Shown here: positions 43,329-55,743 of the stretch, piece after piece
How the letters are laid out: each line of letters begins with the position of its first letter
Position numbering within the stretch: position 1 is the first letter of the stretch
DNA from: Mesostigma viride
Lineage: Eukaryota > Streptophyta > Mesostigmatophyceae > Mesostigmatales > Mesostigmataceae
DNA: 64,000 nt
Assembly (NCBI GenBank): GCA_009746045.1
Contig: RPFO01000189.1
Coordinates: 952,248-1,016,247 of the forward strand
Reading direction: 5' to 3'
Notes under the pieces: generated by a model
Told to the model about the DNA's origin: nothing
Databases searched by the model: none
The model's input: only the letters and a program-made list of their open reading frames with translations
Translations under genes and position numbers: made by a program

Positions 43329-44913
43329 ACTGGCACGCAAGCTCGAACAATAAAAGACATCATCCATTGATCAGGCGAACAAGGAAGGTGCGCCTTCCGT
43401 GAATACGTCGAAGGCGACATGCGCAGGCCTGCGTAGGTTCTTACCTTGAATGCCGGAAATGTAAAAGAAACCGGGAAGCTTCGGCACAAACTCGACAACA
43501 CCATTAAGTTAGCTTCATAATCGCTCTTTTGAGCCTACGTTGCCTCACAATAGCTGCCGTAAACCTGCTTTAAATTTCATGATCCGCAAGAGAAATTATA
43601 TCCTGGACCCCCGCGCCCGTAGCCGTTCGAGAAATTAGCGATATTGCAAACCGTAAACTTTCCGCCACGAAATGAGGTCATCAACTAATCTTCTGCGAAA
43701 TTCAATCATTTTTTCTAGCTGTTTACGTGCCATATCGATTAATATTGCATAAAGGCATGCCGCCATGGCCACTTCCGCGAGGGTTGAGCGGTCCGGGCAC
43801 ACATTATACACCGTACGGACGGTACCGCGAATTTTTTGGCGCGGAAAATATTCGGCGCGCCACGTCCCCTTAAGAAAACCGGAATTTTCCCATACACCAA
43901 TATGCTCAAACGGTAGAGCTCGCGGAGCTGATCATTTTGCTCCCTAGGTCGACCCCTATAACCCTTGGGACCTCAGGGTTTTCAGTTGCTAGGTATAGCG
44001 CCTACGTGCTAGGTAGGTAGGGTCCAAGGGCCAACTTTTGGAAAATTTCAGCATGGTGTCTGATATTTTTGTTTTTTCCACCCCCCATGCTGACACCTAC
44101 AAATTGAGTCATTACCGCCGCGATGGCCTCCATGCTTAAGTTGCGGTCGCCCCCCAAACTCAGTTCGGCGCCGCAACGGCTTAACGTGGCCGAACGCAAC
44201 CTTAAGAAACGCAACTTGACGCGGGAATGACTGTATACTGTTGTGGCCCCGCTGAGTATTTGGTTCTTGTCTGTGTGTGATGGCATGCTGTTGTCCTGGC
44301 CCTCGGTCTTTCCAAGTCTCTGCTGCCCATGTGCGGCAACGACAACAACAACTGTTGTGGCCGAGGGCATCAACAATTGTACAGTGTACAGTACTGGACA
44401 CACTGTCGCCTATCGGGCGTCATGTTGAAGCCCGTCGGCGTTTAGATACAGGCGCTTATGTACACCTGGCTTAACTTGGCTTTTCAAACTGTGACACGCG
44501 CACGGCGCAACTGCGCAAGAGCCAAGGACGGCCTTCGATCGCGAGCCCAGGGCCCCGAGGCAGCCAGAAAGTAGAAACCACAGTGTCTTTTCAGCCTTCA
44601 GGCCGCTGAATGGAGCGATGAAGCTGGGTGCAACAAACCACACCAGTGCCGGTTCAAGCAAGAAATCAACGAGGGCAAGCACAACAGCAACGAAAATTTA
44701 TGCATACCGATATGTAGCGTTTATATGTAATTTCAGCTCGTCAGTTTCAGCAGTCCATCACTCCCGCTTCAGCCTTTTTCGCCAGAGCAAAAGCTTTTCC
44801 TAACTAGATCCTATTACTGCACCATCGCGGTATGCTATCTGTTTGCCCTAATAAACTAACATAACAAGATTGGGCAAGATGAATAGAACTGCAATACTGT
44901 AGTTAAGGACGTA

Positions 44914-45815
44914 CAGTCATTCCCACGTTAAGTTGCGATCGCCCCCTAAAACTTGGCGCCGCAACTTAACTCGGGAACGCAACTTAACGGTAGAATTAGG
45001 CTAGCAGCCCACCACCTCCTCCTCTGACGGACTTCTATACGGCATTCGACAGCTCTCGTCAAGCCCGATCCAACTGCAGCGTCAAAGCCGGCCAATGTCC
45101 ATTTTCCAGGCCAGATATTTTGGACAAAGGCGGGCTGCAAAACACGCCGTGCCGGGCAGCCACGCAGTGCCCGCCTGCGTTTTATACCATAAATGCGGTG
45201 TGTTTTAACCTTCTGACTTCGGCTCTCTTTTTGGCGGGTTACTTAGTTGCCACTGAGCCGGCTTCACGTTTGACTGTGACAAGACATGGGAATAGTCGTG
45301 AGGGAACTGAAGCTTCATTTACTGTCAATGGCCTGCATGTAAACAATAATAACAGCATGGAGGCCACAGGCAGCGAGACTGCCTGTGGCCTCAACGGCCT
45401 TGTCGGTCTTTGCCCTTTTGTGGTGCATTCGGCATGATGGTGGTAATTTCCGGCCGAGATGTCTCAATTACAGACCCTGCATGGTCGTGGATTCTTATGT
45501 ACCGCAGCCCGCAGGCTGCAAAACTGAATTTGTAAGGTTGCATTCGCGCTTTTCACCTAAGCCAGCAGGCTGGGAAATTTGCGCGTCAGTGGGGCTTGCG
45601 TATTTTGCCGCCTAAAATCACGTAGCGGGTCCGGACTTGGCAAAAAATGGCCTCCTGCGCGGCCAAAAATGGCCTGACACCTACAAATTGAGTCATTACC
45701 GCGTTAAGTTGCGATGGCCTCCATGCTTAAGTTGCGGTCGCCCCCCAAACATCGGCGCCGCAACTTAACGCGGGAACGCAACCTTAAGAAACGCAACTTC
45801 ACGCGGGAATGACTG
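44914..45815. mobile_element. TA-target transposon C, copy 2 (902 bp, uninterrupted)
   Basis: CAGTCATTCCCACGTTAAG at the left, CGCGGGAATGACTG at the right, TA outside both (44912-44913, 45816-45817). Internal blocks CTAGCAGCCCACCACC, GGCCTCAACGGCC and AAAAATGGCCTGACACC match copy 1. Non-coding. Confidence 0.85.
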
Positions 45816-45817
45816 TA

Positions 45818-46548
45818 TAGGAACCGTGGGGGCCCTTCAAAATGATGCAACAAGACATGCTTACTTCCTAGTGGAGGAGTAATGACATGGATTCTTGACG
45901 CAGCTGCAATTTCAAGCTCGTTCTCCTGTGATTATACTTCCAATTACAGATGCACGAAGTGCCCAAGACAATGCTTGCAATTGCATACCTCATGTCGGCA
46001 TGCAGCTTATAGAAGCGAGCTTCAACAGCTGGCAACAACGGGGATTTCTTGCCCCCGTTGTTTTGGACATTTTATTAGGGATGGTTAAGTCTTGGCCGTC
46101 CGCCGAGACAACATGACCCGAAGCGTGTCGCCGTGCTCCTACCCTCCCACAAGGCTTGGCTTCGCGATAGCGACCCCTCAGGGGGTCGGATGGGCCGAAT
46201 CTAGGGCCACAACATAACCCTGTTTCCCCGTAAATTCTCGTTTTCCCAGGCTTCCTAAGACATCACATTAAGGCTGTCTGTGTTGTCGTGATTGAGGCCT
46301 TTGTACTTCGCGATGTTTGAGAGCGCCTTCCGGCCTTGATCGTGGATAGAGCCTAGTGATTTGCCAGGTATTTCCAATCAACGGGTACGCAGCATGACCA
46401 GTAACGGAGTACGCGCCTCCGCCGAGTTGGTTGTTGACATTATGTGAACAGAAAGCCCAGCACCATACCCTACCCGGTCGCGGAACCCCACGTTCCCTTG
46501 TCGCAAGCCACTCCAAGCGTTCCACGTGTGTGAAGTGGAGCTGCTTCT
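45818..46548. other. Spacer upstream of the K+ channel gene
   Basis: No gene recognised. It would hold the channel promoter or earlier exons. No TATA box or motif stands out. Confidence 0.4.
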
Positions 46549-49500
46549 ATGGGCCCATCTGGGCCAAACTCTCTTTCTTGCGCCAGCAGGGACGAAACAT
46601 CCGCCAAGAACCGCACGGCAAAAGAGCCTCCCCAGCCCTACATGGACCACCGGCACAAGCGGATGTGCTTGCGATTGCCGATGCTGCACCCGTTCAGCCG
46701 CGTCAGGCTTGCGTACGAGACGCTGTTGTTTGTCACTGTTGTCGCCAGTGGCTTCTCGGTCCCTGTCAGCGTGGCCTGGGCCCCGGCCCTGGCCGACCCC
46801 TGGAAGTTCTTCTTCCTGGCCCTGTCGGCCTACTTTATGCTGGACAGCGCACTCAACTTCCGGCTGGGTTACGTCCTCAGTTACACGAGCGTGGCGCTGA
46901 GGGCCAAGCAGGGGCCGCACGCCGTGGTGGCGGGGGTGGAGATGGACCCTCACAAGGTATAGTGCCCCAACAATGCCCCCACAAGGTAGTGGAAGATTTC
47001 ATTATAATTATTTCATTGTAGAGTACTACCCCCGCAGGGGGGGTGGCTGGCTATCGGGCCCCCTCCTGTAGCTATAAAGGCTCATGCTGGAAGTAAAAAA
47101 CCTGGCAGAAACTGGTTTTTGGCCGCATGGTTGCATTGGTATGCGGCACCCAGGGACCCTGCCCTGGCCGGTACCCTGAAATATTGCATGAGGCCAGCTT
47201 GGTTGTGGGGTTAGCTCCGGGCACCCATGGCATTGGGTGCGCTGCAAGGAGCGAACGAGGTGTGAACGTCGCAAGAAACTGGCGCTTCCATGAGGCCCCT
47301 TGCATGGGCCACCCATATGTGTGCCGCCTTGTATACATAAACTGCCCCGCCCCCTGGTGCTCTAGCTGTAGCTGTAGTGATATAATTAGTTTGGGCCCAC
47401 CGGTGGGCGCCATATGTGTGGTTCCAGGCCCGCTGCCAATCATGCCCTGCCCTCGCTCCCCCTGCCTTGCCGAATGCGCAGGTGGCACGCCACTACATGC
47501 GCACCTGGTTCGTGCCTGACCTGCTGGGATCGCTGCCCTACGACCTTATCGGCTGGCACTCGGACACACCGCTGCACGGCCTGAAGCTGCTAGCGCTGCT
47601 GCGCCTGTTCAAGGTGGGGGGGTATAGTTGCTTTGGACAGTTGACTGGTGACTGTCATGCATTTGTTTCGCCTCACGGCTTGAAGCTGCTGGCGCTGCTG
47701 CAGCGGTTCATGGGTAGGGGAATAGGTGCTTTGGACAATGTCTGTTAAAGCTGGGTGGCTCTCGGCCAGTAAGTGCGGGTGGGTAGGGCTGTCCAAGATG
47801 TGTGGGATCAGGGCCTGTTCAAGGCGGGTGGTGGGGGCCATTAGGGGTGCACGATTTTTCCCCGGCTGTGTAAGGGTCATGGGGGAATGGAGTCAATTCA
47901 AGGTGGGTCACGGTCGGCCGAGATGGGTGGGTGGGCTGTCAAGGTAATGCCCGTTGACATGGGTGGGTAAGGGTGTTTATCCTGGGTGGGTGGATGCTGT
48001 GCGTTGTGGGTGGCTGGCCAATCTGGGTGGGTCGGTGGATCAGGTATCCAAGAGTCAGTACGTACTGAGATGAGCCCACAGCCTTTCAGGAAATGCATAC
48101 GCTTGAGTCTTGCCCAACTGAAACTCTGTTTCCGTTGCTTCAGTAATTCCCAGCTGCAAATCTGACCTTCGGCCTGCGGTTGCTCCCCAGCCACAGCACC
48201 ACATGTCCTGCAAGTACCGCGTCCCTCTTCTCCTCCAGTAGCCAAATTCCCACTCTCCACTGGTGGCAATCACTAAACCAACCCCTCCCACCCCTTTCCC
48301 CCCCACGCAAAACTTTTGGCAGGTCATGCGGCTCAACCGGCTGCAGAGCATCTTCAAGTGGCAGCCAAAGGGATGGAGGATGCACGCGCGCCAGGTGGCA
48401 ATCACGGTCATCTGGGTGGGTACTGCCACTGCTCGCGATCTTGTGTTCTGTGTTCTATCACATAGTGGTGCTCTGATCTCTATCATGCCCATCTTTTGAT
48501 ACTACCGTCGGTGTCGTATCCCATTGATTAAGAATCCAAATTGATCAAACAGCCACTACCCATTTTGATCTCCTAGCGCATTGATTATCTACGCCACGTT
48601 CGCATGCCTTTCCATGTAGGACAGGTAGACGGTGAAGGGCGTCAAGATGTCCCAAATGCTAGCGATGAGAGGCATCGGCAAGTTACCCGTGTTGCTTCCC
48701 ACTTGCATACCCTTTCTGTGCCTTTTCCGCCCTCTGCTCCTCTCCTCTCTCATCTCTTCTTCTCTACCCACGACCCCCATTTGCTCAGCATGCTCCCCCC
48801 TGCAACCCCCCTGCCGTATCCATGCCCTGCCCGCGCGAATGCTCGCTTTCGTCTTCTGCCGCCTGTCATCCCCATTGAAAGGAAGTGCTCATAACCCTGC
48901 CGACGATATATCCCTTCTCTCTATCCACATTTCCTTGCGTGCCTTGGCCGCAGATGTGCCTCTTCTGCCACCTGTCCGCCTGCATATTCTACTGGGTGGG
49001 CCGGCTGCAACCGGCCAACCCTGACGGGGCGTGGATCTACGCCGTGACGGTGGTTACCCAGGATGGCGAGGCGGTGCCTGTCAGCGAGGCCAACGGGTGG
49101 CAGCAGTACCTCACCAGCCTCTACTACTCCTTTGTCACCATGACCACTGTACGTCTCTCTTGTGCATGTTGGTGTGGGTGATGGTGACGGCCCCAGGTCA
49201 TGACCTGCTTGCTACTAGTAACCGCGCTGACATCCACACGGGAAGCCACCGCCCCTCTGTGTGTGCTTTTCTCCCTCTCCTGCTCGATGAATAGTGGGAC
49301 TTTGGAAGTTAGTGTGAGGGCAGACATATGTGGGCATGTCTGTATTAGAGCCACAGATGCACGTCGGTGGCACACACAGGGCAAAGGAGAGCACGTCGGC
49401 AAGAGGGTCCACAACTAGATGTCATCATACTCATGGCAAGGCAGGTGGCTAAGGACACAGGAGCTGTACGGCCGTGGTCAGACAAGCATGCACGCATGGG

Positions 49501-52500
49501 AGCATTGCGGCGGTGTATGAGCTTTGGATAGGATGTGGGATTGGGTGCGGGTGTGTGGCATTAGTGGGAAGGAGGGCCGGTGGGGCTTTATGAGGCAGAG
49601 GTAGGGTATGGGGACGGGGTGGTGGAGTTGGGGGCTGGGGAGCTCGTGGGGTAGAATGCGGCGGTGGGCGGGGGGAAAAGGTGGGAAGAGATTATTGTAA
49701 ATTTGCCTTGAACTTCTGCTATGCCTTTCCTGCCAACTGCCCCAATGCCTGCCTGGTGCTCAAGTGGGCACATGATGGGATGTCTCATTTGAGCCTTTCT
49801 GCCCATGGCATCTTGGTACATAAGTTAATCTTGGAATGTTAATCAATCTTTTGATCTTGGTTCATGGATTGGGGCTCCTTCGACAGCGTGGCTTGGTGAT
49901 TCATGTGCTGCCTACCACCATGGGCTCGTACCATAAATTTGTCGAGAGAAGAGAAGTGGCATACATCACATACACTACAGTGACCACAATCACATTGTCA
50001 AAGTGAGAAGGCACTGGCGAGCGCAAGGCATGCCCTGCAGGGAGTTTTCTAGCCGTCTGGAAGCTTGTATCTTCACATCATGTATTCGCTAGACTTCACT
50101 TTTCTGGAAGCGTGTTCGCGGGTTCATGAAAGTTCAATTAATGAAAAAAGAAAAGAAAAGAAAGGGAATTTGGGTTAATGCATGATCCTGAAGGATCGTG
50201 AATAAAGATACTGAGTGAATTTGTTGCTGCTTATTACTGTGACATATCTCCCACGCTCCCTGCTTGCTTCTGCCAGACTGGGTTTGGGGACATCCACCCA
50301 GGGAACACCGTCCCCGAGAGGGTATGGTACGTATGCCAGTAGCCGTCGGGTATGCGCACACATCCATCTTAGTTAGTAGCCACATATCTTTCTGGACCAT
50401 ATTTCTGGCCTGCGCTGGTTGTCTCATTGACATATCTTGTCCAGGGAGCTCACACCAATGTACCTCACCTCCTGTAGCAGTGTTGTCAAGCGGGTGGATG
50501 CCCGAAGCATTCATGGAGCCATGATGACGCCAGGTGGCGCACCACCCCTTGTCCCCATCCTCTACTCTGATTGATGACAACGTGGGGTGCCCAACGCCTT
50601 CAGACCCACTACACGCAGCGCCTTGATTGAGAGCCACAATCTGTTTTGGGTTGCTTTGGGGTGGTTTGTTCTGGATTGGTTGCTTAGCCACCTGAGTGGG
50701 CAGCCCCCGGCACTCTGCATGTCACGTCATTCAACACCATGCTTGCGTCTGCACTGGGCATTGCCATGCGTGGTGGCCGTGCATTGCGATGCATGCTACT
50801 TCACATCCACGCCTTTTTGAGTCAGTATGGGGCAAGGCTTCGACGGTGCTGCCATGTCACCAGACCTGCCCTGCTGCGGGGGAGTTTGCAGCCTTATCAC
50901 TCCACGCAAGGGATGCTGTTAACGCAATGATCATGTGCGGCCATACGCTCCTGCCGGCACCTATGGCCACAGGGTACTGGCATGGCCACGGGGGCATGGT
51001 TGATGGGGGGGGGGGGTGCACATGCGCGCAGGCAGGGGCACCGTAGACTGGCTGTCGCCGGATGCCGGATATAATAGCGCACACTATGTATACCTTGTGC
51101 TTCAATCGTGCTGCTTGTCAAATTGCGGTAACTTAAGTTTTCAAGGAATGAATATCTTGTCTGCTTGCGGGTGCGCGCACAGGGGCATCGTCCAGGTTGC
51201 CGTGTGCGTGTTTGTTCTGCGCTACATCGCTGCCAACATCGTAAGCCTCATTCTGGAGGCCAACGCAAAGGCCCACGCAGCGCTCGTGCGGGGCACAGCG
51301 CTGCGAGAGTTCTTTGAGGCGCAGGCTGCGGCCCCCGACTGGCTGGTGCAGCGCATTGTCCGGGTATGTGCACATGATGTTATCGTCAATATGGTGCAGA
51401 TGATGTGGGTGGTGTGCAGCGGGTTTGAAGGGGGAAAGGTTTCCAGGCAAGTCCTTGCGGGTACAGTGCGGTGGGTCATTAATACATGGCGCCGTAAATG
51501 GTCTGCAACACACCCGTGGGCCTATTTTCTGGGTATTGTGCAACACATCACGTAAGTATGTAGTATGTAGTAAGTATGTATGGGTATTAATGTATGGGTG
51601 TAGTGCAGGCAGTCCTGTTATCCGGGAGTGGTACGTCAGGTGGTCCGGGTACCTTGCGGCATGACCTTGATCGGCTTAGCTACTGGGCAGGCAGTCGTTT
51701 GTTTGGAGCTACCGCATGACCAGGGGCCTGTTTTACCCTTACTTATAGCACCTTCCTAGTGACGTCCGTGTGCCCTGCCTGTCGCCTCCATACCATCACA
51801 CCATCATGTGATGCATGCCGCCCGAGGTTGAGCCATGTGTGCATGTTTGCCTGTTGCGTCGCTACCATCGCACCATCACGTGATGCCGCCTGAGGGTGAG
51901 CCATGCGTCCATGTTTGCCCCGCTTGTCGTCTCCGTCATCTCATATGCTGCCTGTTGTCCTCACTCATTAATATGCTATCGCATGGCTCGTATGCTGGCA
52001 TGATTTGGTTGCCCTTATGCTGGCATGATTTGGTTGCCCTTATGCTGGCATGATTTGAATGCCCTTTTGCTGGCATGATTTGGTTGCCCTTTTGCTGGCA
52101 TGATTGTAATGATTTAGTTGCTCTGACAACTTCGTGCGTCGGCCGCAGCACTTTGACCGCAAGTGGCGCGCGCGGGAGAGAGAGGCGCTGCTGGCGGAGA
52201 TAGATGAGAAGCTGCCGGTGCGTTCCTGCGCGTGCTATAGTCCACCCTATGGCATTTTCGAGCACGGCACCGGCTAGCATGTTGCATCGCACGGGGCGCT
52301 GCAGGCGGACATATAGCTGAGGCGCTGCGGTGCGCGCTTCTGTATACACTACTTATTAGTAGCATCTACTAGTCTCGATACTGAGACTGTGCTGATACTG
52401 AGACTGTGCTGATACTAGTAGCGGCGTTGGCGATGGAGCGGACCTTCAATCGTCGGGAGGGCCCTAAGCCCTTTCTGTCTCTCGCGCTTTACTTGTGTTG

Positions 52501-55500
52501 CCACCTTCCATAAGTCATCATTATCAACAATATATATTATCTTAGTACATAATCATATCCGTTATATGCGCGAGCCTTTGTTGCTGCTGCTATCTTGGAG
52601 CGGATCTTGTCCACTAGGAGCAACCCGGGGGGTCTGAATGTTTCCAGGGGCCTGCGCCTGCCGGGCGGACTCCTCGTCTGTCGGGCTGGGGGCTTTGTTG
52701 TCGTCTTGTTGTACTAGAATCTTGGGTACGCTGTTACCCGTTTCTGAGTGTTTGCTGTGTACCCATGTTGCATTTGTCTATTTTAATGTGTTTGCTTTTT
52801 ACTCGATCGAGTTCTTCTTTCAATTGCGCTTGCACCTTAGTAGACAGTCCTTTGTCAGCAATCACCTCACCCATTTGTCAGCAATCACCTCACAATCATT
52901 CATGCCGCCCTCCCGGCCACCGAATGTTTTGGGGAAACTTTGCACAGAGATAACACCTAGCCCCGTGAGTTAGCACAAACTTCTTGCTCATTCATCGCGC
53001 ACTGCTTGCAAACGTGTTTGATAACCCTCTCACCCGGTGCCTGCAAATCCGGTGCCCTGGGTCTTCCAGAGGAACCTCCGGCTGGAGCTGTTTGTTGAGT
53101 GGTGGATGGTCAAGGTCATGCCCACGTAAGTGATGCTGCACTTGCACTGCTCTATCTGTGCTTCTCTATGTCTTTAGGTGCCCTGCCAATCCGCGCATGG
53201 GATGGCTTTGCCTACTTTGACACTTTGATGTGCCTTAGTAGCCGTCAGTGCTAGCTTGGTTTTCCAGATGTGCGCTTCTGAGGTAAGGACGGTAAGGTTC
53301 TCCTGGTTGAGAATTTTCTTAAAATCTTAGTGAATTTTCTTGGCTGAGTGCTTGGGACAGACATAGTGCTTTGTGCCTGCTTGGTAGGCAGGTTTTGAGG
53401 GTGTCTTGGGGGGGATGTCAGCTTGTGCAAGTTACGTGCCCGGTCAAAGGCTAGCTCTTTTCAACGTTCTCTCGTAAAACGGGGAACAAGTTTAGGCAGG
53501 GATGCGATGTGGCGCTAGGAGACTTGGCTGGCCTTTTTGGCTGACTGAAAAGGAGTCAAACAAAAGGGCATGATCGAGACAGCATTGAGCCGGTGCAGGT
53601 CGAGACTGTAGTCGATCGACTGCATGTATGAAAGAATTAGAAGACACTTACACAATCCCCTTGCTCTCAGACATGGTGCCGCCAGCTCATGTCTTCCGGC
53701 CTCATGCGTCTGTCACCCAAGTATCCCTGTTTAACTGCTTCTTTGACGTTGCCATTTTCTCTTTTCCTTATCAATCGTCGTGCGCGGTAATTTGAGACAC
53801 CCATGCACCCTCGCCATTGATGTCTTGTTGGCTGATTCTACTGTGACCGTGCTGTGAACTTCATAGCTTTTGCATGGGGCCTGATCTGACATGCCTGCAG
53901 GCAGTGACTCCCCCCGATCGCGGCCACAAAAATGACTCGCACAAACATGGTTTGTTATTGCAACATGTTTTTAAGTGTGCTCTGTACCCTATGGTCTACC
54001 CTACCATATGCTATGCATGTGGGTTGGTGCAGGCGGCTGCTCCCCCCCAACCGCATCTTCCTTCGCTCACTGCTGTCCCACGCGGTGCTCCACGATGTCC
54101 CCCCCTTGGAGACCATTTTGGAGCAAGGCAGCCGCCGGGGGACGGGCCACCTGTACATCGTGGTTGCAGGTATCGTGAGTTGTACGCGGCAGCCAGGGAT
54201 GGGCCGTGGTGGTATCCGACGCCAGAATAACACGCATGCACGCGGCAGCCGGAATCATACTGGTGGTGGTGGCAGCAGTCTTGGCAAGGAGAGAGGGCGG
54301 CCCGGGGGGTTTTCGGTAACGTTGGAGCAGTTGCCAGCGTGGCTGTTCCCGCACGCACTGCCAGTGGTGGGGGAGCCGCCCGGTGCCGGGTGCGCGCTGG
54401 TGCTGCAGACGCTGCCGATTGGGATGGAGGAGGAGGAGGAGGACCAGGAGGAGGAGAAAGAGGAGGAGGTGGCAAATGAGGATGAGAAGGGTGCGTTGAA
54501 TGTAAGTGGGGAGGCTCTGGGAGGTGAAAGGGGAGGGCAAGGGGGAGACGAGGTGGAAGGAGAAGGGGCAAGGGAAGAAGAGGGACAGGAAGCAGGAAGG
54601 GGAAATGGGGAAGGGGGGGAAGAGGGGCGAGGTAAAGGGGGAAGTGGACAAGTAGGAGACAGCAGGGCAAGAGTCGAGGCAAACAGGGACACAAATTTAG
54701 GCGATTGGAAGGACCACCCACAGGCAATGGTGCCGAGCACTTTAGAAAGCTTCGCTGTGGATGGCACGGAAACACCAATAACCTCTGCTGTCGCGTTTGT
54801 CGATTCGTCAGCGCCTGCCACGATTGCCCGCGAATTACCCAGCGGTGAGGTGTCTTGGTTGCCAGCGCGCGCAGAGTCGGCGGCCGAATTTATTTGCGAG
54901 GCAATGGACGGACGGACCGAGGCCGGGAATGTCGGCACCAGCGCGCCAAGTGCGTTAATAAGAGCACCTCACACAGTGTCACCGGGGCTTGGGCACATGC
55001 CGGCCTGCCGGCCCTGCGGCATTCCCATGACCCAGTCATCGGAGGAGGGGATGCAATTCTTTCCCATGGTGCAGGGCCCCAGTGTCCCCCCTGGTGGTCC
55101 ATCGCTGCAGGGACATCGTGGGGGGAATGCACCCGCCAGCACTAGCCAGCGCTTGGTGAACTTGCGAGAGGCAGATGACATGGGGGATCAAGGAGAGGGT
55201 ACTGCTAGAACGATTACGGAGTCCGACTCCTGTCGACGAGGGCTACAAGGGGTAGCCTCTGCGAAGCCTGCTAGTACCGGTTCCCTTGTGGCCGCACTAG
55301 AGGGGAGAGTGAGAGAAGGGCTAGGCAGCGTTGGCGAGGAAGGGCCAGGTATTCACGCTGTTGCGGATGCTCCCGCTGGGCCGAGAGGTGACAGTGGCGG
55401 CATAATGATGAACCGCGTGGACAGCAGCGGCAGCTTGCCAGGGTCTGATTGTTCCTTGTCTGCTCCCGAGATGTGGGAGGTTGCGGAGGGCGGTTTGCTG

Positions 55501-55743
55501 GGCGACGCCTGCCTGTACGACCTGTTGACGACCCTCGACGTCCGCCGCGCGTTTGTTCCCCAGCTGCGGGAATGGGAGGTGGGGAGCCGGCACCGGTCGA
55601 TGTTCTCTGCGCAGACCCGCACGCCGGTGCGACTCAGCGTGGTGGCGCTGGAAGATGTGCTGGAGACGATGGATGCGTTCCGGTGGCTGTTCGTGCCGGC
55701 CGTGCTTGCGATGCAAGGGAGGTTGCAAGAGGATCGACGTTGA
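46549..55743 (+). CDS. Voltage-gated K+ channel with split cyclic-nucleotide-binding-like domain
   Basis: Nine exons by GT-AG signals and phase: 46549-46956, 47482-47613, 48323-48415, 48954-49148, 50277-50326, 51183-51363, 52149-52217, 53070-53125, 54033-55743 (~964 residues). S1 (LAYETLLFVTVVASGF) and S2 (WKFFFLALSAYFMLDSALNF) are in exon 1, S3 and half of S4 in exon 2. S4 reads RLFKVMRLNR across exons 2-3, charges every third residue. S5 starts in exon 3 and continues in exon 4 (MCLFCHLSACIFYWVG); the pore runs SLYYSFVTMTT|TGFGD over exons 4-5, a K+ filter. S6 is in exon 6 (VAVCVFVLRYIAANI). C-linker exons 7-9 lead to LYIVVAG, the start of a cNMP-type beta roll; its last strands (GGLLGD... 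then RSMFSAQTRTPVRLSVVALEDV) come ~430 residues later after a Glu/Gly-rich insert. Plasma-membrane or organellar K+ flux is expected. Start codon tentative; ligand binding doubtful. Confidence 0.85.
47668..47716 (+). repeat. Partial duplicate of K+ channel exon 2 end
   Basis: Reads HGLKLLALLQRFM followed by GGTAGGGG, echoing the exon 2 end HGLKLLALLRLFK and its GTGGGG donor. The following TTGCTTTGGACAGT/TGCTTTGGACAATG is duplicated too. No acceptor AG precedes it, so it is probably a tandem-duplication scar in the intron. Confidence 0.7.
50402..50431 (-). repeat. Dispersed motif, copy 3
   Basis: TTTCTGGCCTGCGCTGG then TTGTCTCATTGA in the channel intron after exon 5, the reverse complement of the motif at 568. 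Confidence 0.6.
51780..52105. repeat. Short tandem repeats in a K+ channel intron
   Basis: Two ~65 bp units with ACCATCACGTGATG and GAGCCATG...CATGTTTGCC (51795-51920), then five ~26 bp units ATGCTGGCATGATTTGGTTG (51985-52105). Confidence 0.8.

Larger units (their letters stand above)
38807..44089. mobile_element. Element D, 5283 bp, nested in C copy 1
   Basis: Ends CATGGGGGGTGGAAAAAA and TTTTTTCCACCCCCCATG are inverted repeats. CTGACAC stands just outside both (38800-38806, 44090-44096); counting a shared C it could be an 8 bp duplication. In C copy 2 the empty site reads CCTGACACCTACAAATTG (45671-45690). TAGGTAGGTAGGG occurs near both ends (38948, 44012). No transposase is visible, so it is non-autonomous or decayed; a hAT-like origin is only a guess from the duplication length. 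Confidence 0.75.
37815..44233. mobile_element. TA-target transposon C, copy 1 (interrupted by D)
   Basis: TA then CAGTCATTCCCGCGTTAAG at the left; GCGGGAATGACTG then TA at the right (44231-44235). Left part 37815-38806 and right part 44097-44233 join after removal of element D. The same order of sequence is seen uninterrupted in copy 2. Also carries MITE E copy 2. Subterminal GCGTTAAGTTGCG words repeat near both ends. Non-autonomous, probably mobilised by a pogo/Tc1-like transposase. Confidence 0.8.

Noticed and set aside
48589..48780. Minus-strand frame ASIWDILTPFTVYLSYMERH, resembling a channel segment
   Set aside because: Antisense to an intron of the K+ channel, with the flanking exons joining in phase without it.
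54011..54938. Minus-strand Pro/Leu/Ser-rich frames over the K+ channel last exon
   Set aside because: Antisense of the Glu/Gly-rich insert.
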